A stretch of DNA of 64,000 nucleotides from an uncultured Hungatella sp. (GTDB lineage Bacteria > Bacillota > Clostridia > Lachnospirales > Lachnospiraceae): positions 3,833-67,832 of the forward strand of contig CAJUEJ010000023.1 in assembly GCA_910585435.1 (NCBI GenBank), read 5' to 3'. This document shows, one piece after another, positions 51,855 to 59,886 of this stretch. Within the stretch, counting starts at the first letter, position 1, and each line of letters opens with the position of its first letter. The position numbers and the translations under genes are program-made. A model generated the notes under the pieces. The model had not been told where the DNA came from and did no database searches. It saw only the letters and a list, made by a program, of their open reading frames with translations.

Positions 51855-52646
51855 TTATACATCAAAAAGGGATACCCGGTCAATCAGCTCCACGGCAACA
51901 CCGTCAGGATCTTTTACATTGCAGACATAACCGTTTTTCGTAGCTACAAGCCGGGGCTGAGAGATCAGCTCCACGCCTTCGCCGGCAAGCTTTTTTGCAA
52001 AGGCTCTGGTGTCTGTCACCCGCAAAGCGAAATGGCCCATCAAAGGCCCTGTATGAGGCGTCTCATTGTGAAGCAGCTCCAGAATATTACGTCCCATATT
52101 CATATACACCATGTCAAACTTTCGTTCCTCAAAATGATAGTTCTGAAGTATTTCCATCTCCATATCGTCGATATAAAAATGAATCCCCATCTCCAGGTCA
52201 TCAGCGTAGACAGATGCATGGTCAAATTCCAGAACCTCTGTAGTCGGAACCCAATCCGGCTGGGAGAAGGAGTCACAACGCTGGATCAGCTCTACATTTG
52301 CCCCGTTAGGGTCTCTTAAAAAGGCAAGGGTACCGCCGCCGGAGCCTGCGGGCTTTGGCATAACGTGGAAGCGGTAGCCTTTGCCTGTCAATGTAGTGGC
52401 AGCCTTCTCCAGATCGTCTACGATATAAGCAATATGGGCAATACCATACTCTGTATTTTCGTCAGGCTTTAAAGGGCTTAAAAATTCCAGCATCTGATCG
52501 CCTATCTGCATGTAAGCGGCAATGGTGTGAGAGGCAGGGATATACAGGCCTCTCTGAAACCTGGCTCCGAAATACCTGGTGTAAAAATCCATAGTTTTTT
52601 GAAGATCCCTGACATTGATCCCGATGTGATTAAATTCTTTTACCAT
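51855..52646 (-). CDS. VOC superfamily protein with two glyoxalase-like domains
   Basis: Protein of 263 aa made of two vicinal-oxygen-chelate modules. The first opens EFNHIGINVRDLQKTMDFYTRYFG and ends with DPNGANVELIQ; the second opens FDHASVYADDLEMGIHFY and ends DPDGVAVELIDR. The His and Glu at those places are the usual metal ligands, so it is likely a metal-dependent isomerase, epimerase or lyase. It is first in the minus-strand operon and has the same leader as the binding-protein gene at 54185. Substrate unknown. Confidence 0.85.
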   Translation of the reverse strand: MVKEFNHIGINVRDLQKTMDFYTRYFGARFQRGLYIPASHTIAAYMQIGDQMLEFLSPLKPDENTEYGIAHIAYIVDDLEKAATTLTGKGYRFHVMPKPAGSGGGTLAFLRDPNGANVELIQRCDSFSQPDWVPTTEVLEFDHASVYADDLEMGIHFYIDDMEMEILQNYHFEERKFDMVYMNMGRNILELLHNETPHTGPLMGHFALRVTDTRAFAKKLAGEGVELISQPRLVATKNGYVCNVKDPDGVAVELIDRVSLFDV

Positions 52647-52751
52647 AAATGTATCCTCCTCGTATAATATGTTTTGGCATACGTCGCGGCCCGCCGCCTG
52701 TCAGGCCTTCAGAACGCATTTCGGTTGTGAACCTGAAGCTTCACATGTGTT
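52644..52751 (-). repeat. Shared operon leader, copy A (before VOC gene)
   Basis: About 108 bases ending at the start codon, roughly three quarters identical without gaps to the leader before 54185, and in the same sense relative to the gene. Conserved blocks are the TATTATACGAGGAGG ribosome region, CCGCCTG, AACGCATT and TGAAGCTTCACA. It includes TTGTGAA-N8-TTCACA at 52725-52745. Confidence 0.85.
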
Positions 52752-52823
52752 TTGTAACAGTCTGGTTACCTCTTGAGCTGTTACGGCCATCTTTCTTAAA
52801 AAATAAAATTTCCACAAAAATCA

Positions 52824-52883
52824 TTGACAAGAAATGAAAAATGTGTTTATAATGATTATACAAATTAGTATTAACGTTAATAC
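52824..52883. promoter_or_regulatory. Promoters and LacI-type operator upstream of the VOC operon
   Basis: The perfect 16-base palindrome GTATTAACGTTAATAC (52868-52883) has the central CG of LacI-family operators. Left of it are a minus-strand -10 (TATAAT, plus-strand 52855-52860) reading toward the VOC gene, and a plus-strand TTGACA (52824-52829) with TATAAT (52848-52853), spacer 18. A protein on the operator would block either promoter. Confidence 0.75.
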
Positions 52884-52969
52884 AAAATCTGTAACTGTAT
52901 TATAAGCATTTCTCCAAAGATTTGTCAATAATTATTTTTAAAATTGTGATTTTTACCTGAGAATAAGAG

Positions 52970-53013
52970 TTGAAAATCCCGGTATTCCTGATATAATAAT
53001 ATTATCGATAATA
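52970..53013 (+). promoter_or_regulatory. lacI-family gene promoter with operator
   Basis: TTGAAA (52970-52975), spacer 16, TATAAT (52992-52997). It is followed at once by the palindrome TATTATCGATAATA (53000-53013), which shares the TATTA-CG-TAATA pattern of the operator at 52868. This layout implies that the regulator represses its own gene. Confidence 0.8.
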
Positions 53014-53034
53014 CAAAAACGGGGAGAATGACTT

Positions 53035-54078
53035 ATGCATGAGGTGACATTGAAAGACATAGCAAAGGTGGTGGGGTGTTCAGTAAATACGGTTTCCCTG
53101 GCATTGAAGGATAGCCCGAGAATCAGCGAAGCCACAAGAAAAAAAATTCAAAAAGTAGCCAAAGAGATGGATTATACTGCCAACAACATAGCCAGGGCAT
53201 TGGTACTAAAAAGGACCGGAACCATTGGGCTGATTATCCGCAATATCTCCAGTGTACTGATGACTTCGAAGGCGAAATATATTGAGCGCTATCTGGAACA
53301 GTATGGGTATACACTGTATATTATTTCAAGCAATGATGATTTGGAAACAGAGGAGAAGGCAATCAATCTGATGCTGTCCAACAAGGTAGACGGCTTGCTT
53401 CTGCATACAATTTTTACGGATAATTTTCCGCGGCTGGAAAAACTGAGGGCTCAGGGATTCCCCATTGTTCTTCTTTCCGGCTTCAGGGAAACCATGCCGA
53501 AAATCGACGCTATTTACCCGAACCTGGTGAAAGGCGCTTATATCGGAACCAGGCATTTGCTTCAACTAGGGCATAAGAGAGTGGCTTTTGTGGGAGCGAC
53601 AGGAGAGGAAAAAGGATACATGTACGCTAAGTATCAGGGGTATGCTAAAGCTATGGAGGAGGCTGGTGTGGAGATAACACCGGATCTGATTTGTTCGTCA
53701 AGCGAAAGCAAATTTGAACGGTTCGGAGACCAGGCATTAGGACATATCCTGAAGGTGGGCAGAACAGAATCGGCAATGTTCATTGATTTTGATGAAATTG
53801 CCATTCCGATTATCAAGTTTTTGACAAAGAACGGAATAAGGATACCACAGGATTTGGCGATCGTCAGCATGGATAATGTCCGCTTTGCGGAGTGGGCATC
53901 CGTACCATTGACAACCGCCGGCTATGACATCCGTTATATTTCACATCATGCGGTTGATATTCTGTTGGGGATTATCAACGGCACTCATGGAGAAGGGGAA
54001 GTTGAAGATATAGCGGTAGAACCGGATTTTTATATCCGTGAATCCTGTGGATACCATCAGGTGTATGTAGCAGAGTAG
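53035..54078 (+). CDS. LacI family transcriptional regulator
   Basis: Sugar-responsive repressor, 347 aa. The N-terminal helix-turn-helix reads VTLKDIAKVVGCSVNTVSLALKDSPRISEATRKKI, followed by the hinge helix (NNIARALVLKRTGTIGLI) and a periplasmic-binding-protein-like sensor domain. Two matching operators flank its 5' side and a regulon surrounds it: VOC and TIM-barrel genes on the left strand, an ABC importer and oxidoreductase on the right. It is therefore the likely regulator of both, released by the imported sugar or a metabolite. The ribosome site is GGGGAGAA. Confidence 0.93.
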   Translation: MHEVTLKDIAKVVGCSVNTVSLALKDSPRISEATRKKIQKVAKEMDYTANNIARALVLKRTGTIGLIIRNISSVLMTSKAKYIERYLEQYGYTLYIISSNDDLETEEKAINLMLSNKVDGLLLHTIFTDNFPRLEKLRAQGFPIVLLSGFRETMPKIDAIYPNLVKGAYIGTRHLLQLGHKRVAFVGATGEEKGYMYAKYQGYAKAMEEAGVEITPDLICSSSESKFERFGDQALGHILKVGRTESAMFIDFDEIAIPIIKFLTKNGIRIPQDLAIVSMDNVRFAEWASVPLTTAGYDIRYISHHAVDILLGIINGTHGEGEVEDIAVEPDFYIRESCGYHQVYVAE

Positions 54079-54079
54079 G

Positions 54080-54187
54080 AACGCTTGTGAAGCTTCAGTT
54101 TCACAACTGGAATGCGTTCCGACGAATTGGCAGGCGGTGTGACGTGACGTGTGCCGATTCATATTATACGAGGAGGTATCCATTATG
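54080..54187 (+). repeat. Shared operon leader, copy B (before binding-protein gene)
   Basis: Counterpart of copy A at 52644-52751, beginning two bases after the lacI-family stop codon. It holds a perfect 7-base inverted pair TTGTGAA (54085-54091) and TTCACAA (54100-54106), and a second foldable pair, GAATTGGCA with TGCCGATTC. No standard promoter is visible within it. Confidence 0.85.
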
Positions 54188-55531
54188 AAACAAATGAAAA
54201 ATAAGGCAGCCCAAATAATAGGAGCTGCTTTGACCGGAATTCTCATGCTGAATCTGGCAGCATGCGGCAGCCAGCCAGGCGGAGGAGCTTCTCAGACAGC
54301 GACAGAGACAAAAGCAGAGACAAAGACAGAATCTAAGACAGAAGGAACGACCCAGGCCGGGCAGACAGAGGCCCCAAACAGTGAGGCGCCGCAGGACTTA
54401 ACGATCTGGATGGGATCCTGGTGGGAGGATCAGATCCCGGTTATTGTGGAAACCTATAAAAAGGAAAATCCCAATGTAAATTTAACGATTGAGGCACTGC
54501 CGGTAGACGGATATGTGGATAAAGCGGTCACTACGATTCTTGGTGGGGGAGGCCCGGATATTCTGGCGGTAGATATGTCGCAGATGGGAACACTGATAGA
54601 TAAGAATCTTCTTTCCTCCTGGAACGAATCTATTGGAGATATGGATTTATCTGATTTTGCAGGCATAATCGATGCGTGTAAGAGGGGAGATATGTATTAT
54701 GGCCTTCCGTACCGCACCAGTGCTTCCATTATGTTTTATAACAAGACTATGTTTGACGAGGCGGGAGTTCCCTATCCGGAAGAGGGCTGGACGTATGAAG
54801 ATATGCTGGAGATTGCCAGGAAACTGACGATTCCAGGCCAGCAGTATGGCGTGGGAATTGCAGCCAGCAATGCGGATCCGTCCAATGTATTTACCTGTCT
54901 GACGCCGATTATCTGGGCCTGCGGGGCAGATTATTTAAATGAAGACGAGACGGAATGTATTCTGAATACTCCGGAAGCAATCGAAGCGGTGGGCTATTTT
55001 ACCGGCTTGTATACCACAGAGAAAGTGGTTCCGGAAGGAAGCATCAATTATACGCTGACAAAGGATGTTATGCCTCTGTTTATCGAAAATAAGGTTGCCA
55101 TGATGATGGGCGGCGACCATAATGCAGTGGAATTTGATACGAAATATCCGGATCTGGATTATGGCTACTGTGTGCCTCCCAAAGCGCCGGCATTGGCAGG
55201 AGGCTGGTGTTTTACGGTTCCGGTGACGGCAAAGAATCCGGAAGCAGCCTATGAGTTTGCAAAATGGTTTTTACAGCCGGGGGTTCTGGGAGAACTGACA
55301 ATCCGTATTCCTGCCAGGCTGAAGGCCACGGAGTACGGAGTCTGGAATTCGCCTTTATATCAGACCGTGTTAAAGAGCGCCATGGATGGGCGGTTAAGCC
55401 CTCAGACTCCGGTCTGGACTGACATGCAGAAGGTAATCATCGTTGAAATCCAGAATATTATGCAGGGAACCAAAACCGTGGAACAGGGCTGTGAAGATAT
55501 GACGCGGCAGTGCAACAGTCTGCTTAAGTAA
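54185..55531 (+). CDS. Sugar ABC transporter substrate-binding lipoprotein
   Basis: Family 1 solute-binding protein, 448 aa, beginning MKQMKNKAAQ at 54185 behind ACGAGGAGG. The signal peptide ends LNLAAC, a lipobox, followed by a Thr/Glu/Lys-rich linker (TATETKAETKTESKTEG). The fold starts at DLTIWMGSWWEDQIPVI. It captures the sugar for the two permeases downstream. Its leader is nearly the same as that of the VOC gene, so the two arms of the regulon are probably controlled alike. Confidence 0.92.
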   Translation: MKQMKNKAAQIIGAALTGILMLNLAACGSQPGGGASQTATETKAETKTESKTEGTTQAGQTEAPNSEAPQDLTIWMGSWWEDQIPVIVETYKKENPNVNLTIEALPVDGYVDKAVTTILGGGGPDILAVDMSQMGTLIDKNLLSSWNESIGDMDLSDFAGIIDACKRGDMYYGLPYRTSASIMFYNKTMFDEAGVPYPEEGWTYEDMLEIARKLTIPGQQYGVGIAASNADPSNVFTCLTPIIWACGADYLNEDETECILNTPEAIEAVGYFTGLYTTEKVVPEGSINYTLTKDVMPLFIENKVAMMMGGDHNAVEFDTKYPDLDYGYCVPPKAPALAGGWCFTVPVTAKNPEAAYEFAKWFLQPGVLGELTIRIPARLKATEYGVWNSPLYQTVLKSAMDGRLSPQTPVWTDMQKVIIVEIQNIMQGTKTVEQGCEDMTRQCNSLLK

Positions 55532-55605
55532 GTGTAATATGGGTTTGGCCGGCCTGCAGGTGGCAGGCAAGTGCCATATGTCCATTGGAAGAGGAGGAGA
55601 AGGCT

Positions 55606-56520
55606 ATGAGACAATTTGTGAACGCTTTGTACAGACCCAGCATTCGTCAGAAAAGGGCCAGGACAGGGATGCTGTTTGTGGTGCCCTGCGCCCTTGTGGT
55701 TCTTTTGATGATGATTGTTCCTGTTGTGCGCACTGTCTCATTTGCGTTTTCAAAGGTGACCCTTCCTTCCTTTGATACGGAATTTACAGGCCTTGAGAAT
55801 TTTCGGAAAATTCTTGCCATGGAGGAGTTTCCTGCGGTAATCAGAAATACCTTCATCTGGGTTGCAGGTTCTGTCATACTGAGAGTATCTTTGGGGTTCC
55901 TGGCGGCGATGGTTATGGACGGCCAGGGGAAAGGGATAAAAATGGCGCGCCTTCTCGCTCTTCTGCCGTGGACAGTTCCCAGTATTGTCTCGGCCAATTC
56001 CTGGCGGTGGATACTGCAGGGGGATTTCGGCGTACTCAATATGGTTCTCAGGGAGATGGGGTTAGGCTCCCTGGCGAAGCTGTGGCTGGGAACGGCGGCA
56101 ACGGCTCTGCCTACGGTTTTAGTCACCTATGCCTGGGCAGGATTTCCATTTGTTATGATGATGATACTTGCTGGGCTTCAGGGAATTTCCACGGAAATGT
56201 ATGAATCCAGTGCCATAGACGGGGCCAGTAAAATCCAGCAGTTTTTCTACATTACCCTTCCTTCCCTTAAGTCAGTGATTAAAATGGTAATTGCCCTGGA
56301 AATCGTAAGTGCTATAAATGCCTTTGATTTACTGTACGTGCTGACAGGAGGCGGGCCGGGAACATCATCGGAAATCCTGGGACTGCTGATTTACAGGCTG
56401 GGATTCTCCCGGTTTGATTTTGCCGGCGCCTCTGCCGCAAGCACCCTGCTTATAGGGACAGCCCTTGTGTGCTTTCTGTTTTATGCACCCACCCAGTTCA
56501 GGAAGAAAAGAGAGGAGTAG
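55606..56520 (+). CDS. Carbohydrate ABC transporter permease (MalF-like)
   Basis: First permease, 304 aa, six helices. I place the start at ATG 55606 behind GAAGAGGAGGAG; an in-frame TTG upstream would include the ribosome site. The EAA loop is YESSAIDGASKIQQFFYITLP. GGGPGTSSEILGLLIYRLGF near the end is typical of the family. No ATPase is encoded here, as in the other two importers in this window. Confidence 0.92.
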   Translation: MRQFVNALYRPSIRQKRARTGMLFVVPCALVVLLMMIVPVVRTVSFAFSKVTLPSFDTEFTGLENFRKILAMEEFPAVIRNTFIWVAGSVILRVSLGFLAAMVMDGQGKGIKMARLLALLPWTVPSIVSANSWRWILQGDFGVLNMVLREMGLGSLAKLWLGTAATALPTVLVTYAWAGFPFVMMMILAGLQGISTEMYESSAIDGASKIQQFFYITLPSLKSVIKMVIALEIVSAINAFDLLYVLTGGGPGTSSEILGLLIYRLGFSRFDFAGASAASTLLIGTALVCFLFYAPTQFRKKREE

Positions 56521-56522
56521 AT

Positions 56523-57362
56523 ATGAACCGCAGAAAGAAAATAACGATTTTTACGGTTGTCAGGCTGGCTTTTATCGGGATAATATGTACCTTCAGCCTC
56601 TTCCCGGTCCTCTGGTGTCTGAGTACGTCTTTAAAGACAGAAAGCGAGATTTACCGCCTGCCGCCTTCCTGGATTCCTGAGATTGTTACTCTTAAGCATT
56701 ATAAAGAAATCCTGGGCCGCTCCGATATGATGCACTATTTTGTCAACACTGTAATCCTGTCAACAGGAACCACCTTGATTACCATGGTCGTCAGCGTACT
56801 GGCCGCATACGGGTTTTCAAGGTATAAATTTACCGGATGCAGATGTCTGATCTGGACCATCCTGTTTGCAAGAGTGCTGCCAAGGGTGTCTGTCATTATC
56901 CCCTACTATATTATATTGAAGGAAATGAAACTGCTCAACACGTATCAGGGGCTGATGCTGGTATATCTGACGATTTGCCTTCCGGTAGCAGTGTGGATGC
57001 TGAAAGGCTATTTTGACAATCTGCCTGTAGAGGTGGAGGAGGCGGCAGTGGTAGACGGATGTTCGCCTTTTGGGGTTCTGGTGAAGATTGTGATTCCCAT
57101 GTGCAAACCGATTCTTGCCACAGTAGCCATGAATGCTTTCATCCTTTCGTGGAATGAATTCCTGTTTGCCCTTACCATGACGGACGGAAAGGCTATGCGT
57201 CCCATTGCCGTTGGGCTTGCGTTTTTTATAGATGAAATGGGGGTTCACTGGGGAGAGCTTATGGCGGCATCCATGCTTATGAGCGTGCCGGCAGTTATAT
57301 TTTTCTCTCTTGCACAGAACCAGATGGTAAGAGGCTTAAGCGCAGGGGCCGTGAAGGGATAG
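56523..57362 (+). CDS. Carbohydrate ABC transporter permease (MalG-like)
   Basis: Second permease, 279 aa from ATG 56523, only 2 bp after the previous stop, with AGAGAGGAG inside the upstream gene. The EAA loop is EEAAVVDGCSPFGVLVKIVIP and the end GLSAGAVKG matches MalG-type proteins. A 190-bp gap with no gene follows before the oxidoreductase. Confidence 0.93.
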   Translation: MNRRKKITIFTVVRLAFIGIICTFSLFPVLWCLSTSLKTESEIYRLPPSWIPEIVTLKHYKEILGRSDMMHYFVNTVILSTGTTLITMVVSVLAAYGFSRYKFTGCRCLIWTILFARVLPRVSVIIPYYIILKEMKLLNTYQGLMLVYLTICLPVAVWMLKGYFDNLPVEVEEAAVVDGCSPFGVLVKIVIPMCKPILATVAMNAFILSWNEFLFALTMTDGKAMRPIAVGLAFFIDEMGVHWGELMAASMLMSVPAVIFFSLAQNQMVRGLSAGAVKG

Positions 57363-57553
57363 CATGTACTCTCGGAATCTCTCCTGCACCTGGCTTTGTG
57401 GCTGATTTTTCATCCTATGCACCGGGGATGAATCAACGTATGTTCCACGTAGGTCTCATAAATTTATGTACATCGGACAAAAAATCATCTCACAAAGTCA
57501 GGCACAAAAAGGCTCTGAGAGTACGTTAGCAGATAAAGGAGGATTGGCTGTAT

Positions 57554-58723
57554 ATGAAAAAAGTTGTGGTAGGTATGATTGGAACTGGCTTTGCGGCACA
57601 GATGCATGTAGAGGCATACAGGAAAATATACGGGGTGGAGGTGGTGCTGAAAGCCGCGGCATCTCTGGCGCCGGACGCAAAGGAATTTGCAGAGAAGGCG
57701 GGAATCATGCAGATGTTTGATGACTATCACAGGCTGCTTCAGGATCCGGAAATCGATGTGATAGATATCGTTACACCGCCCTGCCTTCATGCACAGATGG
57801 CAGAAGACATACTGAGAAGCAAAAAACACGTTATCTGTGAAAAGCCGCTGACCGGTTTTTTCGAATCCCGGGAGTTTGAAGAGGTGGGGAATACGCCTAA
57901 GAGACAGATGTATGAGGCGGTTTGTGAGAAGGCAGAGAGACTTAAAAAAGAGGCAGAGCATGCAGGCCGTCTCTTTATGTATGCGGAAAATTATATCTAC
58001 ACCCCTTCCTTACAGAAATGCATGGAATTTCTGAAGGCCAAAAAGAGTAAAATCCTTTTTATCAGGGCAGAGGAAAGCCACAGAGGTTCACATGCCAGCC
58101 ATGCGGCATACTGGAAATACAATGGAGGCGGTTCCCTGATCCGCCAGGGCTGCCATCCTCTTTCAGCCGTGCTGTATATAAAAGCCCAGGAGGCAAAAGC
58201 CAGAGGAGAGGAGATTAAGGTTTCCTCCATTATGGCGGATATGGGCAGGGCAGGGGAGGCTTTAACCCGAAAAGAACATGAGTACATAGATTCCCACCCG
58301 GCAGATGTGGAAGACATTGCCAATCTGATCCTTACATTTTCCGATGGCACCAAAGCTGTGGTTATGGCAGGAGACATGGTGGTGGGAGGCGTTAAGAACC
58401 TGGTGGAGATTTATACAAATGAAGGGGTCTACTACTGCAACATGGCTGCAGGCGACGGACTGCGGGTGTACCATGAGAATGACAGAGGCATGGAAGATAT
58501 CTATGTCACCGAAAAAATAGGGAATAAGACAGGCTGGCAGAATGTATTCTTAGAGGAGCCTCTGATGCGGGGATACACAGGAGAAATGCAGGACTTCATG
58601 GAGTGTGTTGCTTTTAACCGCAAGCCTCATTCAGACTACGAGATTGCGGCAAAAACAATCCAGCTTATCTATGCTGCCTACTGCTCGGCAGAAGAGGGAA
58701 GGCGGATGGAGCTTAACCTGTAA
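57554..58723 (+). CDS. Gfo/Idh/MocA family oxidoreductase
   Basis: NAD(P)-dependent dehydrogenase, 389 aa. It has the Rossmann motif VGMIGTGFAAQMHVEAY, the signature CEKPLTGFF around residues 95-103, and the active-site region GGGSLIRQGCHPLSAVLYI. An AAAGGAGGA site lies 11 bases upstream. It follows an importer and shares a regulon with a TIM-barrel enzyme, the same gene partnership as at 26829-28875. The two oxidoreductases are clearly different proteins, so the systems handle different sugars. Confidence 0.9.
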   Translation: MKKVVVGMIGTGFAAQMHVEAYRKIYGVEVVLKAAASLAPDAKEFAEKAGIMQMFDDYHRLLQDPEIDVIDIVTPPCLHAQMAEDILRSKKHVICEKPLTGFFESREFEEVGNTPKRQMYEAVCEKAERLKKEAEHAGRLFMYAENYIYTPSLQKCMEFLKAKKSKILFIRAEESHRGSHASHAAYWKYNGGGSLIRQGCHPLSAVLYIKAQEAKARGEEIKVSSIMADMGRAGEALTRKEHEYIDSHPADVEDIANLILTFSDGTKAVVMAGDMVVGGVKNLVEIYTNEGVYYCNMAAGDGLRVYHENDRGMEDIYVTEKIGNKTGWQNVFLEEPLMRGYTGEMQDFMECVAFNRKPHSDYEIAAKTIQLIYAAYCSAEEGRRMELNL

Positions 58724-58728
58724 CCTTT

Positions 58729-59214
58729 TCATCTAAGGCAATAGGACAGAATCCGTTTAAAGGGATGGAACAATACAGAGGCAACCGCCAGATTGCCCAA
58801 TCCATGTAAAAGATCAAAAGGGATTCCTGCAATCCACCAGGCCAGGGCCGCCCCAAGGCCGCCGGCCAGATAGGGAATGGAGCAAAGGAGGCCGAAGCAC
58901 AGGCCGAACCCGCAGGAGAGAAACCAGTATCCCCAATCAGGGGAATGGAATTTTTTTAACAGCCAGGTACATCCGGCCAGTATGGGCCAGATGTACAGGT
59001 AAGAAATCCACCAGATACCGAATCCGTATAGCAGCCCTTCCAGCAGGCTGAATGCCAGCAGGATGGGGATAACCCGTTTTCCCAAAACCAGGGTATAGAG
59101 AATCACTGATAAAGACACCAGCTCAATATTAGGCAGATAGGACAGGGCTACCTGCAGGACAAATAAAACTGCTGTGAGAAGCCCGTCTGCTGCCAGGCGC
59201 TTGCTGTTATTCAT
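58729..59214 (-). CDS. ECF transporter S component
   Basis: Small membrane protein, 161 aa with five to six helices. It would bind a vitamin and work with a shared energising module (ECF-A, A', T) encoded elsewhere. The N-terminus RLAADGLLTAVLFVLQVALSYLPNIELVSL is typical of S components. Its start overlaps the stop of the DUF4430 gene (ATGA), so they form a tight pair. In related bacteria, DUF4430 plus an S component suggests cobalamin or another corrinoid-like ligand, but I see no riboswitch to confirm it. Confidence 0.85.
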   Translation of the reverse strand: MNNSKRLAADGLLTAVLFVLQVALSYLPNIELVSLSVILYTLVLGKRVIPILLAFSLLEGLLYGFGIWWISYLYIWPILAGCTWLLKKFHSPDWGYWFLSCGFGLCFGLLCSIPYLAGGLGAALAWWIAGIPFDLLHGLGNLAVASVLFHPFKRILSYCLR

Positions 59215-59633
59215 GAAGCATCTCCTGCGGTATAGACCAACCGGTAGTGCTGTCCGTCTTCAATGGGCTGTTGGCTGACTCCGTAGTTGCAGGGGGTATC
59301 ATCCAGAGTAATAGACCAGAAGGCGCCGTTTTTATTGTAATCCGCTTCCACACCGTTGACTGTGAGAATCATCAGGCCGAACTGCTCTGTGCGGGAACCG
59401 TCTATAGTCAGCCCTTCCATTTCGGAGACAGCCTGCTCTAAATATTCTGCTTCGGTCTCAACCGTATAAGTTTCTGTTGACGAATCTTCGTATACAACCT
59501 CCAGTGTGATTGTCTTGCTGCCCTTGACAGCGGCAGGGCGGAGATTCAGATAGAGAAGTAAAAGGCCTGCCGCCGCCAGACAGAAGGCTGCCAGGCATAT
59601 GGCAAAGGGTTTCCAGTTTGTTTTTTCTTTCAT
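59211..59633 (-). CDS. DUF4430 domain extracellular protein
   Basis: Protein of about 140 aa. It starts at ATG 59633 with GAAAGAGG upstream. An N-terminal membrane anchor (FAICLAAFCLAAAGLLLLYL) places the ~100-residue DUF4430 domain outside the cell (ITLEVVYEDSSTETYTVETEAEYLEQA ... FGLMILTVNGVEADYNKNGAFWSITLDD). The fold resembles the ligand-binding domain of transcobalamin-type proteins, so it may present a ligand to the S component encoded next. Confidence 0.82.
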   Translation of the reverse strand: MKEKTNWKPFAICLAAFCLAAAGLLLLYLNLRPAAVKGSKTITLEVVYEDSSTETYTVETEAEYLEQAVSEMEGLTIDGSRTEQFGLMILTVNGVEADYNKNGAFWSITLDDTPCNYGVSQQPIEDGQHYRLVYTAGDAS

Positions 59634-59681
59634 GTGCAATCCTCTTTCTTTCAGAATATTCTTTCTACAATTCCTTTCAGG

Positions 59682-59740
59682 TTTACTTTAAAAAGTAAAA
59701 CTATTTTACCATTGTCAATTCCAAGTTTCAACTCTATAAT
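59682..59740. promoter_or_regulatory. Overlapping divergent promoters with palindromic operator
   Basis: Plus strand: TTGTCA (59712-59717), spacer 17, TATAAT (59735-59740), reading to the sirtuin-like gene. Minus strand: TTGAAA (59726-59731), spacer 17, TAAAAT (59703-59708), reading to the DUF4430 gene. Just downstream of the minus -10 is the palindrome TTTACTTT-AA-AAAGTAAA (59682-59699), a likely repressor site. Confidence 0.8.
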
Positions 59741-59886
59741 AGGAGAAGCGGCGATTCATTACCATTTATTTTCCAGCTAATCACTACACGGATAGCCGGG
59801 AAGCTGCACGCAACGGCTGTGTTTCAGGCCATACAGTAATCAGTACAAAAATGTACACGGCAGGTATATGGACGGAAGGATTTTTT

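Noticed and set aside
54085..54106. CRP/FNR-like site TGTGA...TCACA
   Set aside because: Half-sites are 10 bases apart instead of 6, and Clostridia of this type rarely use CRP on such operons; kept only as an unassigned inverted repeat.
59214..59720. Cobalamin riboswitch upstream of the DUF4430/ECF pair
   Set aside because: The distance from promoter to start is only about 65 bases and no B12-box-like sequence is seen; a palindromic operator is present instead.
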